Made by a program: the position numbers and the translations under genes | Shown here: piece by piece, positions 26,590 through 39,479 of the stretch | Layout of the letters: every line of letters starts with the position of its first letter | How positions within the stretch are numbered: the stretch's first letter is position 1 | Source of the DNA: Setaria digitata | Lineage: Eukaryota; Nematoda; Chromadorea; Rhabditida; Setariidae | Assembly: GCA_003640385.1 (NCBI GenBank) | Contig: RCAB01000002.1 | Location: 620,001 to 684,000 of the forward strand | Reading direction: 5' to 3' | DNA length: 64,000 bases | The notes under the pieces: model-generated | What the model saw: the letters and a program-made list of their open reading frames with translations, nothing else | What the model was told of the DNA's origin: nothing | Databases searched by the model: none

Positions 26590-27154
26590 CACTTCACTAT
26601 CACCATTATCGGCTTCGTTATTATCATCGTCATCATACCGTAACCATTATAATTAGCTCTGTCAAGAATACTATTGCTGATCGTCTTAGCATTTGAGGAA
26701 TGCTTGAATCCGGAACTGCCATGGGGCACACTTCATCTTTAATTCAATGATTCATCAGTTGCAAGAAGCAGAAGAAAGGTAAAAAGGAGAAGTTATAAGG
26801 CGATCAGAGCATCATCTCTCGAAAATCTCTTCTGCTACTGCTTGTATTATACTCGAAATTCCAATATCAAGTGCCTCAGTAAGGTTGCCATCTCATAATT
26901 GCCAATTTCGGTGATGATCGCTGCAATTCTTTTTTATTCGAAATGCACCGTAGCTATCGTATGGAATTGTCATTTTCGAAATAACTGCTCGAATATCAAG
27001 ACTTACTTGACATGTTACTTGATAGAAGTGTTAATGATTACAATCTAATCATATTGATGTTAATAACAGGGCCTGCTGAGATCTTCCGATCATTTAGGTA
27101 AAGGAGGTTTTATACTTGAAGGACTTATTGCATCAATCAGTTCTTCGTTTTCAG
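26590..27154. other. Divergent promoter region
   Basis: About 565 bases lie between the start codons of the minus-strand 566-residue-protein gene and the plus-strand ground-like gene. If both starts are right, this is a shared bidirectional upstream region. No core promoter element could be assigned. Confidence 0.4.
27148..27154 (+). promoter_or_regulatory. Probable spliced-leader trans-splice acceptor
   Basis: TTTTCAG lies immediately before ATG 27155, which begins a signal peptide. With no upstream exon evident, this fits a spliced-leader acceptor and supports that ATG over the in-frame non-ATG start further upstream. Confidence 0.6.
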
Positions 27155-28633
27155 ATGTTTGCGACACTGCTGCTTACGATTTTTTCTATGAAGATGGTGG
27201 ATATTTGTCATGCATTCGGTTGTTGTCCTGCACCTGTGGCACCTTGCGTACCGCTTCAACTTTGTAGGGCTTGCTTGCCAACTCCTTGTCCACCACCACT
27301 TCCGCCGATAACCTGTCCACCTCCACTCCCTCCTTGTCCTCCACCACCAATATGTCCAACACCTCCCCCTCCGGTTATCTGTCCACCTCTACCTCCACCT
27401 TGTCCTCCACCAAAAATCTGTCCACCACCTGTTGTATGCCCCCCACCAATAATCTGTCCTCTACCATTACCACCTCCGCCACCACCTCCTCCACCGCAAC
27501 CTTGTCCACCGCCACCTCCAGCACCGATTTGTCCTGCTCCGGTGAGTTCACTGGTAGAGATATTTCCACAAACTAATGGAACAAAACAAACTAAATTTCA
27601 GCTTTATGCTTACAAAATTTTTCCTAAAAATTAAATAAAGTCACAAACATATCTCTATCTTCATATTAAAGATCCCAAAATTAATGCCAACGTATACAGT
27701 CCCCGTAATTAACGACTGCTGTTGCACCTGTGTCACGCCATGTGTGTACTCTCAAGTGAGGGTGCACGGAGCCAAAATATTTTCACCTTTACTTGCTACT
27801 GATGTGGAATACGAGTCCAAATGTAACGATGCTAACTTGAAGTCGATTATGGAAGAGGTATGAAAAGCCCAATTTAACGATAAAACGATCATTAGATTAT
27901 TAATGGAAAGAGTAGCTAGAGAGTGTCAAAATGATGGAAAATACAAGTTCCTTATGTTTATCGGATTAGCAATTACTCAAAGCCTCTTGATTTATCTTTC
28001 GAAATCTCAATTTGTAGTATTTTCGTTGAAATTTAATACTTTTATTTTGAAAAGAAGAAAGGTCCAACTAATTTGAATTTGAGATACACTGTTTAGACTG
28101 AGCACTTCGGAGGAATTAAAAAGAGAAAAAATGATTTCTATTCCTCAGACACCCATCAAGAATCTCTCTAATTTAGCTGTATTCTCTATTTTTTCATATC
28201 ACAGAATTGGTTTTCTTTTCATTATGAATCCATTTTTTTAGCTTTTATCCAAGAGATATTTCGCCATATGCTAACAAAAGTCAACTAATTCATTTTCACC
28301 TCAATTTTCAAAACTTTATTCATATAAGTTGCTAAACAAATATCACTCAAAAGATATTTTAAACCTATATGCCATTGCTGTTTGTGCAATTAGTTTATGA
28401 TATGGAGCTTCTAGTTTATTAGTAGGAATTCTTGTAAATTTTAGCACATGACGGAAGATCCTACTGCTACTAAACGAGCTATTCAACAAGCAGCTGAAGA
28501 AAAACTATTCAAAAAATTTAATGTAATCTGTTCTAAGAGTGATTTTTCCTACGTTGCATACACCGATACTTTCTGTCAACACTCAAATGATGACGTAACG
28601 TGCTACGCTTTCAAGCCACTTCCGGAACTTTAA
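27155..28633 (+). CDS. Secreted Pro/Cys-rich ground-like domain protein
   Basis: Ground-like proteins are nematode-specific secreted hedgehog-related proteins made by epidermis and associated with cuticle. Three exons (27155-27541, 27672-27857, 28445-28633) are in phase 0 and give 253 residues. Residues 1-22 form a signal peptide (MFATLLLTIFSM...). About residues 23-129 are runs of CPPPLPP/CPPPP repeats, typical of the family linker. Exon 2 supplies DCCCTCVTPC and the KCND...LKSI start of the ground-like domain. Exon 3 supplies ATKRAIQQAAEE, FNVICS, FSYVAYTDTFCQ and DVTCYAF, its C-terminal half. The donor CCG|GTGAGT at 27542 and an acceptor at 27671 keep frame; a tempting acceptor at 27700 would not. 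Assignment to grd or grl cannot be made here. Confidence 0.92.
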
Positions 28634-28897
28634 TGGATGGCTTTTCAATCGATTTTCACTTAGATTTATCTATCCCAAGTTTCGATATCGCCAATGTTTG
28701 CCATGCAACATACGGAATATATTGGGCGGAATAAATCTAACTGAACACTGAAATGGGAGAAACGGGACGGTAGTAAAGATTGAACTTTGTCTTGTATCAA
28801 TTAAGCCTACTTTAATCATATTCCCATATTATAGACTGAATTAGTTTATGTTTAATTTTCTACTATGTCCATTTTTGAAGTACTTCGAAAAATGTAA

Positions 28898-28903
28898 AAT
28901 AAA
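28898..28903 (+). terminator. Polyadenylation signal of the ground-like gene
   Basis: AATAAA about 265 bases downstream of the stop codon, followed by a second overlapping copy. Confidence 0.5.
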
Positions 28904-31839
28904 TAAAAACAATTAGACAGATTTATTTTACTTCTTCAGGAAGTTATAATTTATAATTGCTTCAAAATTTCTTCCACCCGATGAAGCACCGGTAGATTAA
29001 ACAGAAGGCAGTATAATTAAAATTATGTTTGTAATCTTTGATTGTAAACGTTAGAAGTTGACTTGATTTGAAATATTAAAATTTCATCTGAAAGAAGATT
29101 ACTTATAAAGTCCTACGTGTATAATTAAGCAAGATTCCTTACATGATTACAACATCTGTCTACACATTATCATGAAACCTTCTAATTTTGTTATTCTTAA
29201 TTAGCAGCTTTCTAATTTTGCTGTTTGTTTTCGTGAAATGGATTTTTTTAGCTTTCTGAAAATATTGAAGCAGATAAGTGGAGGCAAATTTGCATGAGCC
29301 AAATTCGCATTGTGCTTTCCCTCAAATGGTGTCCTAGTTTTGCAGTTATTCTTAACTAGAAGTTTTGAAAGTGGTAGTATGTTTTTTAATAAATTCAATG
29401 TCAAAGTGGTATGCTTTGTTAACGATGAAATATGATCTTTTTATCCGACAATGTTTCCCAGCAGTAGCCCTGTGTGTCCTTGATGAGCAAACAGATTCCC
29501 ATAACAGATGAAAACAACCGGAGTTTCGGTAAACTTCATTCTTGAGATCGAAATAAATGGGAAATAAGCGAAGAGTAAGGAAACATTTTAACCTAATACA
29601 GAATGAAATGAAACGAAAAGTTAGATTGAAATGAAAACATCTTGAATTTAACTAATTAATTTGATAGTGTAGGATTATTCAAACTTTTGGAAACACTGAG
29701 GTAAGCAATCTAAACATAATCGCAACACCTAATATTTGAATTTCATACATTTGGTTTAAGAAACTTTGAGACAAACCTATTTTATTTAAAAACAGTACGG
29801 AGCTGACGAGCTTTTACAAAGATCTGCGAAGCGACACGTCTGCCTGACTTCACCTAATTGAATCTTCTATTTCGTGATCATCAACATTCGTCAAATAATG
29901 GGAATATTTTCAGTGGTGTCCTAATTAAATTAGGTCATCTTAAAGGCTATGTCAGAATGAAAGCAACGATTTCCTTCTTTTAAATCATAATAATTAATTA
30001 GAAGTGGAATGAAAAAATTCAGGGAATAAGACCTCTGGATGGGAGATAAACAGAAGTTCCATCTGAAAGCTTAAAAAGCAAGTTATCTGAGTATATATTT
30101 CTCGGGATTTTTTGAGTTTAAAAATACAGTAATATTAAAGATGGCGTGGAGAGAAGTGAAGAGTTACAAATCATGCGCCTTCCTACCTGCAACAAATCAG
30201 GTGCGAAATGATTTGCCCCTGCGATTCTCTTCGAGATGTTACTGAAAAGTCGCTCCAGGTTAGCTCATCTTCACCTGTATCAATTACTCTCGCTATGAAT
30301 ATGAGCAGAATTGGATCGACGAATCTCAAGAATTGGTGCTTTGCCAAAAGCCAAAGGAAATGTCCTCTGCGTTGATATTATGCCGATGACACTTTCCGTA
30401 TGGAAGTTGACATCGAAAAGCTCCCACCATCATGAAACTGAGCCGAGAATGGCGCCATCCTAGACATGATATGACATGTCCTGCATATGCATTATTTGTA
30501 CACACGCACACACAGGATGGAAATGAGAATTTCTAGCAGTAATCACCATCATCAAAATCATTATCATTGTCGTTATCACAGTATCATCACTATTGTTATC
30601 ATCATTGTCATTAGGGATAGGGAATTCCACTCTTCTGCTTTATAAAACATTCCAAAATGGTAATATGTGTCTAATGATTAGTTAGCACTGATTACTTTCC
30701 AAACCCACAGCTCCACCACGTGCTATTCTTCCTTCCTACTCTGTTATCGACTAGGCTTCAATACCTCTTCTTCCCTTCCTTCCGTATTCCATACACCTGT
30801 TCATCGTTCCAATTCGGTAACTTCCTTAATTTTGCACTAAGCAATGCATCCTCTACAGACTAACCTTTACGCTCGTCACATGAAAGTGAAGACTGATCGA
30901 CGAGTGAAGATGTCTATGGATCACAAGCATCGTTGCAGCAGTAAAAGTTGTATAAGTTGATGAGTTTATCGTTATGTGGCAGTGAAAGTGAAGTAGACGA
31001 GGAAGGGATAGCTTACCGACACCTATCACGTAAATGAGCAGGATACCTGCCGTAACAAACTTCTCCAGTCTACTCACTAATGAGTTTATTTGTTGTTGCA
31101 AAATTGTTTGGAACTGAAATGCGACCGTTTGTAAACTGAACCAAACAAGAAAACATTTCAACGATTTCAAAGTTCTGTATTGTTTTTGCTAAACAGCAGG
31201 CGATCAATGATAGGATGGATGACTAAGAAGATGGAGGAGTGATTGCTTCTAACCACGCCCGACCCTCAATCAGCGGTTCATTTCCATCCTCCGCGGATCC
31301 TCCACCGGACATATTCACTACTGGATCGTGCCTTCTAGATCTCTGAACTTGTCCTGAGCAAATCAATCCGCACTGAAATATTTTTTACGCATTTCAAGAC
31401 TGTCGAAATGTTTTCTTGATCGGTTCGCCATCGAGAATTGCCTAGAAAACCACCAGTGCTGCTGCTATGAGTTGTTAATTTCCCACTGCTTAAGCAATTT
31501 TACCCTTGGAAGTGCTCCACATTTCTTGATTTTGCTTGTGATTTCGATGTCATTTTAATCTAACAACGATTTGTACTCATTGACGATGCCACTGATCAGC
31601 TATGAATGTCTCATGACATGTCCGGTAGAGTCTTTAAGTGTTTCTTTCAGTCATTCAATTTTTGCAGCCCTTCAATCTGACGTCGTACACAGAAAGAAGC
31701 AGCAACTTTGTTGCTCAAACATTTTCCATTTCGTCCGTTTTAACACGCATCAACCTGTCGCCATTCAAAATCACTCTCCACACTGTCAACAGCGAACGTA
31801 CTGGTAGCAGGCGAGGAAAGTGTGGCTTGCTGAATTGAT
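28904..31839. other. Intergenic region upstream of the gremlin-like gene
   Basis: No gene recognised. It contains imperfect ATC/ATT trinucleotide-like sequence at about 30540-30610. A 105-codon minus-strand frame at 30853-31170 has a hydrophobic patch but no splice context or recognisable family. Confidence 0.45.
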
Positions 31840-34800
31840 ATGCAAATTGGTATTACCGGTAGGGCCTTCACAGATAGGCCCAGCCGTGCTATTGCTGCAT
31901 TTCTATTGAAATTTATAATGATACTGATCCCTTGTAACTATTTTCTACTACCTGCTGACGGCACGCCGATCGTCAATATTGGTGTAGTCGAACAATCACC
32001 TGCCACCTCTTCTGCTGGGTTAGCATATTCTCAGTACTGCAAAAATTTGTGGAAATTTCGTCCTCGAGGCTTATAAATCCATTTCATTTGCAAATTGGCA
32101 GTTTTTTCAATAGATAGATTAATTAACAGAATTTTAAGAAATTCGTAAGCATCTCATGTAAAAGTCTTCAAACCAGTAGCCATTTTCAATATCATTAATT
32201 GGATAGCTTAGTAGGTCAACAGGTTAAATGAAGGTAAGCCATATGAGAGGGAAGGGGTAGCTTTTTCCTTTCACATGTGTTGCTTAATAGATGATTGTTG
32301 AAAAGTCGATTCATTTTAACTTAGCACTTTTTTGTTTCATTCCAAATTCCATTCTCGAAAAGGTTTACCGAATATTTGAGGCTTTTTATCCTTCCATTTG
32401 AATCTTCTTAGTACACACCAAAGCGCTTGCATGCACAATGAAAGTGTCATGTCGCAGTTGTGTTGAGTCCATCAAGTTATCAATTTTTTGACATGCAAAT
32501 AATGACTCTTTCTCGATAAGATTGATAAGAAAGGAGCTGTAAGAGAAGTTTGAAGTTTGGACCTTCGCTTACAAATTACAAATTATCGAACTGACGCTGT
32601 GAATCTCAAAAATGTAGTTCGACAATTTAATAACAGCCTTTAGTAACGAATTAACATAATTTCGATAATCATCAGCAGATTTGTTCTATTAAGTCTCCAA
32701 AAAATGTTGCTAATCTTCAAACCCTGCAGCTAGTTTAAAGATCAGAAAATTCTTTGATAATTAAATTTTATGGGTTATTTGCCTCTGAAGCCTTGCAATC
32801 TTCTTCGCCAAATGCGTTATTTGTTATTTACTTTTCATTTCAATTTTTAAGTGGACTTTCAAAAATTTAGCTGTTCCTACTTTTTTTTCCAAATTTGTTT
32901 AATTTTAATATAACACGTGAAAGTTGTTGTTAGAAACTAAAAATCCAAAATTGGAAGAGTCCTAGATTTTCAAATTTCTAGATCTTCAACTGATAGCATA
33001 GCAGCACTTAATGCATCAGTATCAATCTCCAAGGATGTCTTCAAGATGCTAAATAGAATTTCAGCCCAATTTAGTTTTTCAATTAATTTGTTGTTTAGCA
33101 CTTAGCAACAATTCGAAACTGTCTGAACATTTCATTCAATTTTCTGCTTCTCCGATATTTCTAACTCAAACTTCCTATTAAAATTCCTTGATAAGCTTAT
33201 GTTAATTTGAACGAATGCTTCTACAGGTATCTTTTAATTTCATTCTTTTTTTTTTTTATTTTCAGCTCTGGTTTGTTATCAAAGTTTGTGCTACTCAAAA
33301 ATTACAATTGCATATTTTTACACAGTGCTTCCCTTTCGCCATAACATTTCCACTGCAGTGCTTTACTATTTCGATTATTAACTCTAATTGGATTAATTTA
33401 CCCTAATTTGCTACTCACTTCTTAACTGGATATTGCCCGTTTAGTGCAATGCAATAATGTAATAATAATCGTTTCTTCTTTTTTCCATTAATAGCAAGTC
33501 GGATAGTGCCATAAATTTAATTTGAATATATGTTGTAAGGCTGTACTGCTAAGATGTGAGATGATTGAGCATCTCTGCAAAAAAAGAAACGAAGGATATT
33601 GGATACCAAATTAGAAATGAGAATCAAATTTTGTTTAGGAAGTCTCGACATCTTAGCGGCCGCCATTCAGGAGGATTCTTTGAAGTTTCCGCATAACACT
33701 TTCTTCTCACTCCTACTTATGCATAATTTCGATGAATTTTTCTGCAATTTAACATTTCATTTTCAATATCAAAACAATATTAAATATTAAAACAATAAAA
33801 TTGTACAGACCCCGTTGCACATACTGACCTTCCACTTGTCTTCTGTCTCATCTTTTTTTCTACTCACACTTTTCGAATAATCCTTGGGTGTAATTTTGCT
33901 GTTCAAATATCAGTTAAGGAAAATAAATTTCCACCGCTTGATAAATCAGATCAGTTCCTCTTTTGATGTCTTTATTTCCTAACTATCCGTTTTTTTTCAT
34001 CTATTTTTATTAAAATTAAAACAAAATTTCTCACTTCAGTCTCTGCATGAGATCGATAAGGATTCATTCATTTCACATCATTTCAGCTTAATTTTGAAGC
34101 GCAAATTTCCGGTACAGTGGAAAAATTTTTTTGTGGCTATAGAATTTCAGGAAAAGGGAAAATCTACTACTGAGTGGAGAATCCGTGGATTTATTGCCAT
34201 GAAATATCTACCACTGATTTAAATTACAAATGTTCTTTTATAGATATATTCAGTACAAAGTGGAGAATGGATCTGTTTTCGATGAATTGGCGAAGAAAGC
34301 ATTCATTTCTCTTCACTCAGAACCATATATCGAGCCACCATTGCTAACTTTCGATCAGAAACGTTTAAAATGGCTCCAGCGATATATGCGAAAACAATTA
34401 AAGTCCGAGAAAAAGGGTAAAATTTCTAGTTATAGTATACGAAATGGATGAGGAAATGAATTTTTTTTTTTTTTTCATGATTTTTTTTATTTGTAACGAA
34501 ATTATTCCATTTTCCTTGTTTATGGGAATGGAAATTTTTATATTTATATATATTTATATTTATGGAATTCGTCGACTCATTTCTCCCTAAGTGATTTATT
34601 TACTATTAAACGTTCATCTCCCTTTCCACTTATCATTGTTATACAGGCAAAAAAGTGGTTTCTTCACCGAAAGAAGCGCTGCAACAAGTGAATCAAGAAG
34701 TTAGCTTAGGTAGACTCGACGATTCGAGACCTGTAGCTCATTGTGATGGTCAGATTTTCAAGCAACGTATCCGAATGGACGGTTGCTTATCAAAGGTGAA

Positions 34801-35579
34801 TTTCATTTGTGCAGTACGCTCTCAGTAATTTGTAAGTGCTGGCAGTGATAATGATTGAGAAGCTGTAACAGTAATTCTTAACTTTCTCATTGAGATCAAA
34901 AATAATTTAAACATCCAACTGACATGATAATATGTCATCCTTTTTGGAACCCTTAAATGGAATTTTGTTGTATCGATTAGGCAGTAATAGAATGAGAAGA
35001 TAATAATAAAGAAATTAAATTCTTAATTATTTTGCAAAAATGATTTAGTTCTGTCAAAGTTTCTGGAAATTTCAGGTAGTACACAACAGATTTTGCCATG
35101 GGACGTGCTCTTCTTACTTCATACCACGTTTGAGGCCACGAAAGCTGAAACTAGACGCTATGTTTCAAAGCTGTTCGGTATGTCGACCAACTGAGTGGGA
35201 CACCGTTGAGGTGCATTTTAAGAAAATGCCATAAAATACTACTTAGCTGCAAAAATGAGAAGCACTCACTTGAATTCGGAAGCCAAAAATTCATATTTAA
35301 GAATTTATCTGTACCAATCTTAAAAATTCAAACTGCGGAAATACTTGAAGAATAAGGATTTCTCTGAAAAATTTGTCGATACAAATTAGATTTAAATGTT
35401 AGCTTCTTCCATTACCTCCTTCTATTATGAGCTTACTAATAATTTTATGAAAATAGGTTAAATTGGACTGCCCGAGGAAGAATCCAAAGGAACTGAAACG
35501 AAAAGTGATCAAAGTAAAGAAATGTAAATGTATTGCACTAAATGGCAATAATCTTGAAAGTGAGGAAGACGGCCGATAA
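31840..35579 (+). CDS. Gremlin/DAN-family cystine-knot protein, secreted BMP antagonist
   Basis: DAN-family proteins bind BMP ligands outside the cell and block receptor access. Exons 34244-34416, 34647-34795, 35076-35210 and 35457-35579 are phase-consistent. The C-terminal ~100 residues carry the nine-cysteine gremlin pattern in order: HCDGQ, MDGC, NRFCHGTC, FQSCSVC, KLDCP and KKCKCIAL. FCHGTC and FQSCSVC set gremlin apart from other cystine knots. Upstream are a charged region and PKEALQQVNQEV. A candidate first exon at 31840-32033 encodes a hydrophobic leader (FLLKFIMILIPCNYFLL) and matches phase, giving about 257 residues, but the 2.2 kb intron makes that link tentative. Family identity is firm from cysteine spacing. 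Confidence 0.9.
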
Positions 35580-35582
35580 TTA

Positions 35583-35588
35583 AATAAA
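35583..35588 (+). terminator. Polyadenylation signal of the gremlin-like gene
   Basis: AATAAA begins three bases after the TAA stop (35577-35579), implying a very short 3' UTR if used. Confidence 0.55.
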
Positions 35589-38500
35589 CAGATGCCATAC
35601 CACCATAAGAACAGGTTCCGCTCCCACTCAACAATATTTATTTTTTCATGCCTTTTCTTGTGCTATTACCGCCTGAGGGTTGATGTGTAGCAGTTCAGGG
35701 GAAATGAGAACTGAAGAAAAAACCGGATGATTGGTAATCGTGAATAAGATTTGTAACAGTTTAGAGCTAATGTTCAACTTTATAACAGATTTTCATGCAT
35801 ATAAATGGATTTTTCTATGTTGAAGACGAAATTTATCATTTAAATTTGCCTTGTTATTTTTTGAGGGCTATTAAATTAACACCTCGAAGACCAGGTATGT
35901 AGAATCCCGATAGATCTTTAAGCTTTCAGCGCTGATAAAGGTGTCGTCAAATGGGCCTTATTTTTGCTTAAAGGCTAGTCAAACCAAAGAAAAGGAAAAG
36001 CGAAAAACGAGCAGAGATTTCTATCTTTTGCGAAAAATATGTTAAGAGGTGACTGGACTAAATGGAACTATATAGTTGCATTCAAACAAGCTTACAGATT
36101 GTTGGGTCCAGCCTGAAAGTTTACGGTATGAAATTTAGTTTATGTAATCTTGGAGATCTTTGTTACTATTTCTTAATTTCTGCAAAGGTATCAAAATAAG
36201 AGGACTCGTTAAATTCTTCCTTAAGTCTGCTTGTTAGTGGTCCTGAATCATCATTCAGCTATTTTATCCAGAAGTAAATATGTCTGAAGTATTCTTAGAA
36301 ATTACTTTGAAATTGTTGCTTATTCTTATTAAAAACAAATTTGGTTTCCTCACGAAATACAGATGATCTCATGTTTTTAATGTGTGTTATGTTTGCAGCT
36401 GAATCTTTTTCAAATATTTTCTCATGTATTTGTATCACTTTGTGTTTACCTTCCCTTGTCACATATTCTTCATGTTGAATACTTCTATGCCCTACCCTAA
36501 AATTAAAATAATAACTTTACATCTCCACTAATTGTTCTTCCCAGATATTATTTCATTCCAAAAAAAAGTGATTTTATGCATGCCCACTATTAAATCCATC
36601 CTCCTCATTCAAGACCGATATGTTCAGGGTTATTTCGCAGGATGATGCTGCACATTTCATTGTTTTCGTCGACTTTCTGATAAGCACAATAAAAGCTTTA
36701 CAAAATTCCAAGATTTTCTCATCACCTATTTTAAATTACGAAGGAAAGTTTTAAAAAGTCATAGTGCAGTTCTTGGGTAAGACTACCCTCACGGTAGTGT
36801 GGCCTGTTAAGCAACGAAATGAGTGCTTACACTAAGAAGTGATAAAAATAGGCGTCATCTTGACCGGTTTTGATAAATCATTTTTGGAAGTGTAAGACCA
36901 GTGACTAATTGAACACTTGATTTGATTTGTTGCCTCAGGAAATCCTACTTTAAGGCCCTTGCTGTTCTACGACTTCCAAGTTTTCACATCGGATTTTCTG
37001 TCTGGGATGTGCTGAAGTGTTTCGATGCGTCACATATTGTCCATCGAACAATTCATCTGCATCTGCATAATGAAATAGTTTAACTGTTGAAGAAAAGACT
37101 GTCTACCGTTGCAGATTTCGAATTTTTTACTACTATAAATACAACCACAATTACAATTAGTCATCAGAGGAAATTTGTAACAACTTTTTAAAACATAAGA
37201 AGATGAAGAGGAGTGCAGAAAACAGCTGATATCTTTTTAAAAATGGCTCCTGACAGGCGCCAACAAGAATGCTCGAAGTGCTCAGTTTAAGGCGCCGACA
37301 ATCAGTCAACGATCTGTCGCCCATTCTTCCTCTCCCTTCAACATGGGATCGAGTCGCCACTTAGTCGATCAACTGTTCATATTACTGTTATTGTATTAGG
37401 CTCGATCAACTGAGTACAATGAATCAGACCATCCTGACCTAATACTTTGCACAGCCTCACTAAACGATAATTAATCACTTATGCTGGTGCCACACTACAT
37501 AGTGTTGCAATTGGATAATTCCTTCGGCATCTAGTAATCTACGGTTAAGCAGTGTTAATTATTCGGTTTCGTTAATTATTCTAATCCTTTTAGAGATAAA
37601 ATTTCTGGGATTTCACGGAGTTTTCACTAATGAAATCAATAACCAGCAAGAAATGAAAAAAGCATGAAGTTAACAAACCATTTCTACTCCTGTGTCACGC
37701 TGGGGTTTACTAAGCGTTCTTATTTTAGAAATACCTTGAAACTTATATGATTTATAAATTAGGTAAAGTCATTACTACGTAACAGCTAATTTGTAAACTA
37801 AGTAATTTACCCAGAAACGCTCAGTAAAGTAAGCGCACAGCTTAAGCTAAAACTAAGCGTAAAACGATTTGTGATAACTTCTAATTTGAATAGGTCAAAC
37901 AAGCTGCTGACAATTTTCATAGCGGCTCAAATTCTCAGTGGTTACCGGCCCCAGTTATTGGAGCTTGTTTTGCTCCTTCTTTTTAAAGTATAAGTTAATT
38001 TTTTTTGTATGTGAAAAAGAAATGTGCTTAGAAACCTATTTCAGGTCTAAAAGTTGCCAAGTAAATATCTTTAAAACAAAGATGGTTGACACTATAGCCA
38101 GAAGTGCAGGATGACGAAAACTAGAATGTGGAAACCAACTGATTAGTATGTGCTTTACAGGCAAAGGCTTTCGTATGATTTTTTTTTCCCCCAGAAGCAT
38201 TTCAGTTCAGGCGTATGCCTGATCCTATTATTAGTTAAATCTAAATCATGAGTCATTTATTCAAGTCAACATCAATATGACCTTACATTTTTTCCACGAA
38301 ATCATTGGAGGGTTAAGCAAGGGTCAGTCAACTACCGGAAGCGAGGTGAAGTGAATCAGTGTTCCTCTGGCCATAAAAACAAATGATAGACACTGGGAAT
38401 GGAGAATGTTGGCGCCAGCAAACTTCAAAGAAATCTCTCTTTCTGCTAAGATATCACTCACTAGTAATGCACATAGATCAATCTACATGGACAGCACTAA

Positions 38501-39479
38501 TTTTATTGGTGTTGTTTCAGTTAAGCAGAGCAATTTCACATCAAATAAGCACTACTGATAAAAAAGCTAAATAAACACGAAAATTTGCCTAGTTTTCGAT
38601 TATTTTCATCCTAGCTTCCTTAACTACTCTTAATTTAAATTTGTACGACCAGAGAAGTTTCGAGAGAATCCAGCACCTCTATGAATCGGTTAATACGGAA
38701 CGCAGAGGCGCGGTTCAGTCTTTCCACTAAGAAAGGACTAAAAATTTTGCGGTGGTCTATTTTGATTTCAGTTTGAGCTATTTAAAATTCAACAGAACAC
38801 ATTAACCTCACAGTAAAGTCTGATGCTGAACTAGGTAATAGAATAGGAAGTGATATGACATGTGACAAATAACTCTAAGTGGAACTGAATTTGATCAGAA
38901 CAGTTGATTACTCAGTAATTCGAAAATGGGATGCAGAGAAATTGCTTAAAAGAAACAACCTTCATAAAAACAAAAAAAGAAAAAAGTAAAAGTAAGCAGA
39001 ATGTAACGCTGCATTCATTTTGGGAAAATTATTGCTAAGCGGGAAATTCAAAAAGTTTTTTTACTTGCAATGAAGTAATCAGAATTTGCCACGAAAACAA
39101 CTCGTTTCATAAACAAAAGAAGAAGCAAAAGTGGGTGTTCCATGTTTAGGTATTTGAAATAAGGAATTAACATCGATATTCGCCCGTTTTGGAAATCAAA
39201 ATAGAATAGACAGTAAAAAAATTGGAGACGACGAAAAATCATAAAAAAGCACAAAATACCCGTATCAAAGATATGTCTATAGAAAACCTGCAGGACAAGA
39301 AAGCCCATATTAAACAGCCATAATAGGAATTTCTAAAAAAAAATCATAAAATTACCGAAGAGATGCTACTACTGCTGAAAAATTCTGCATTCAGAAATTG
39401 AGTAATGTGCAATAAAAACCTTCATCTATCGATAACTCTTTATATATTGTACATCCCAGCTGTTGGATAGATACATTGG
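35589..39479. other. Convergent intergenic region
   Basis: About 3.9 kb between the ends of the gremlin-like gene (plus) and aftiphilin (minus). No gene recognised. A less AT-rich patch at about 37240-37345 carries two GGCGCC sites and a 67-codon minus-strand frame of no evident family. Confidence 0.45.

Noticed and set aside
30853..31170. 105-codon minus-strand frame with a hydrophobic patch
   Set aside because: No acceptor, donor or family resemblance; His/Thr/Ser-rich end looks like simple sequence.
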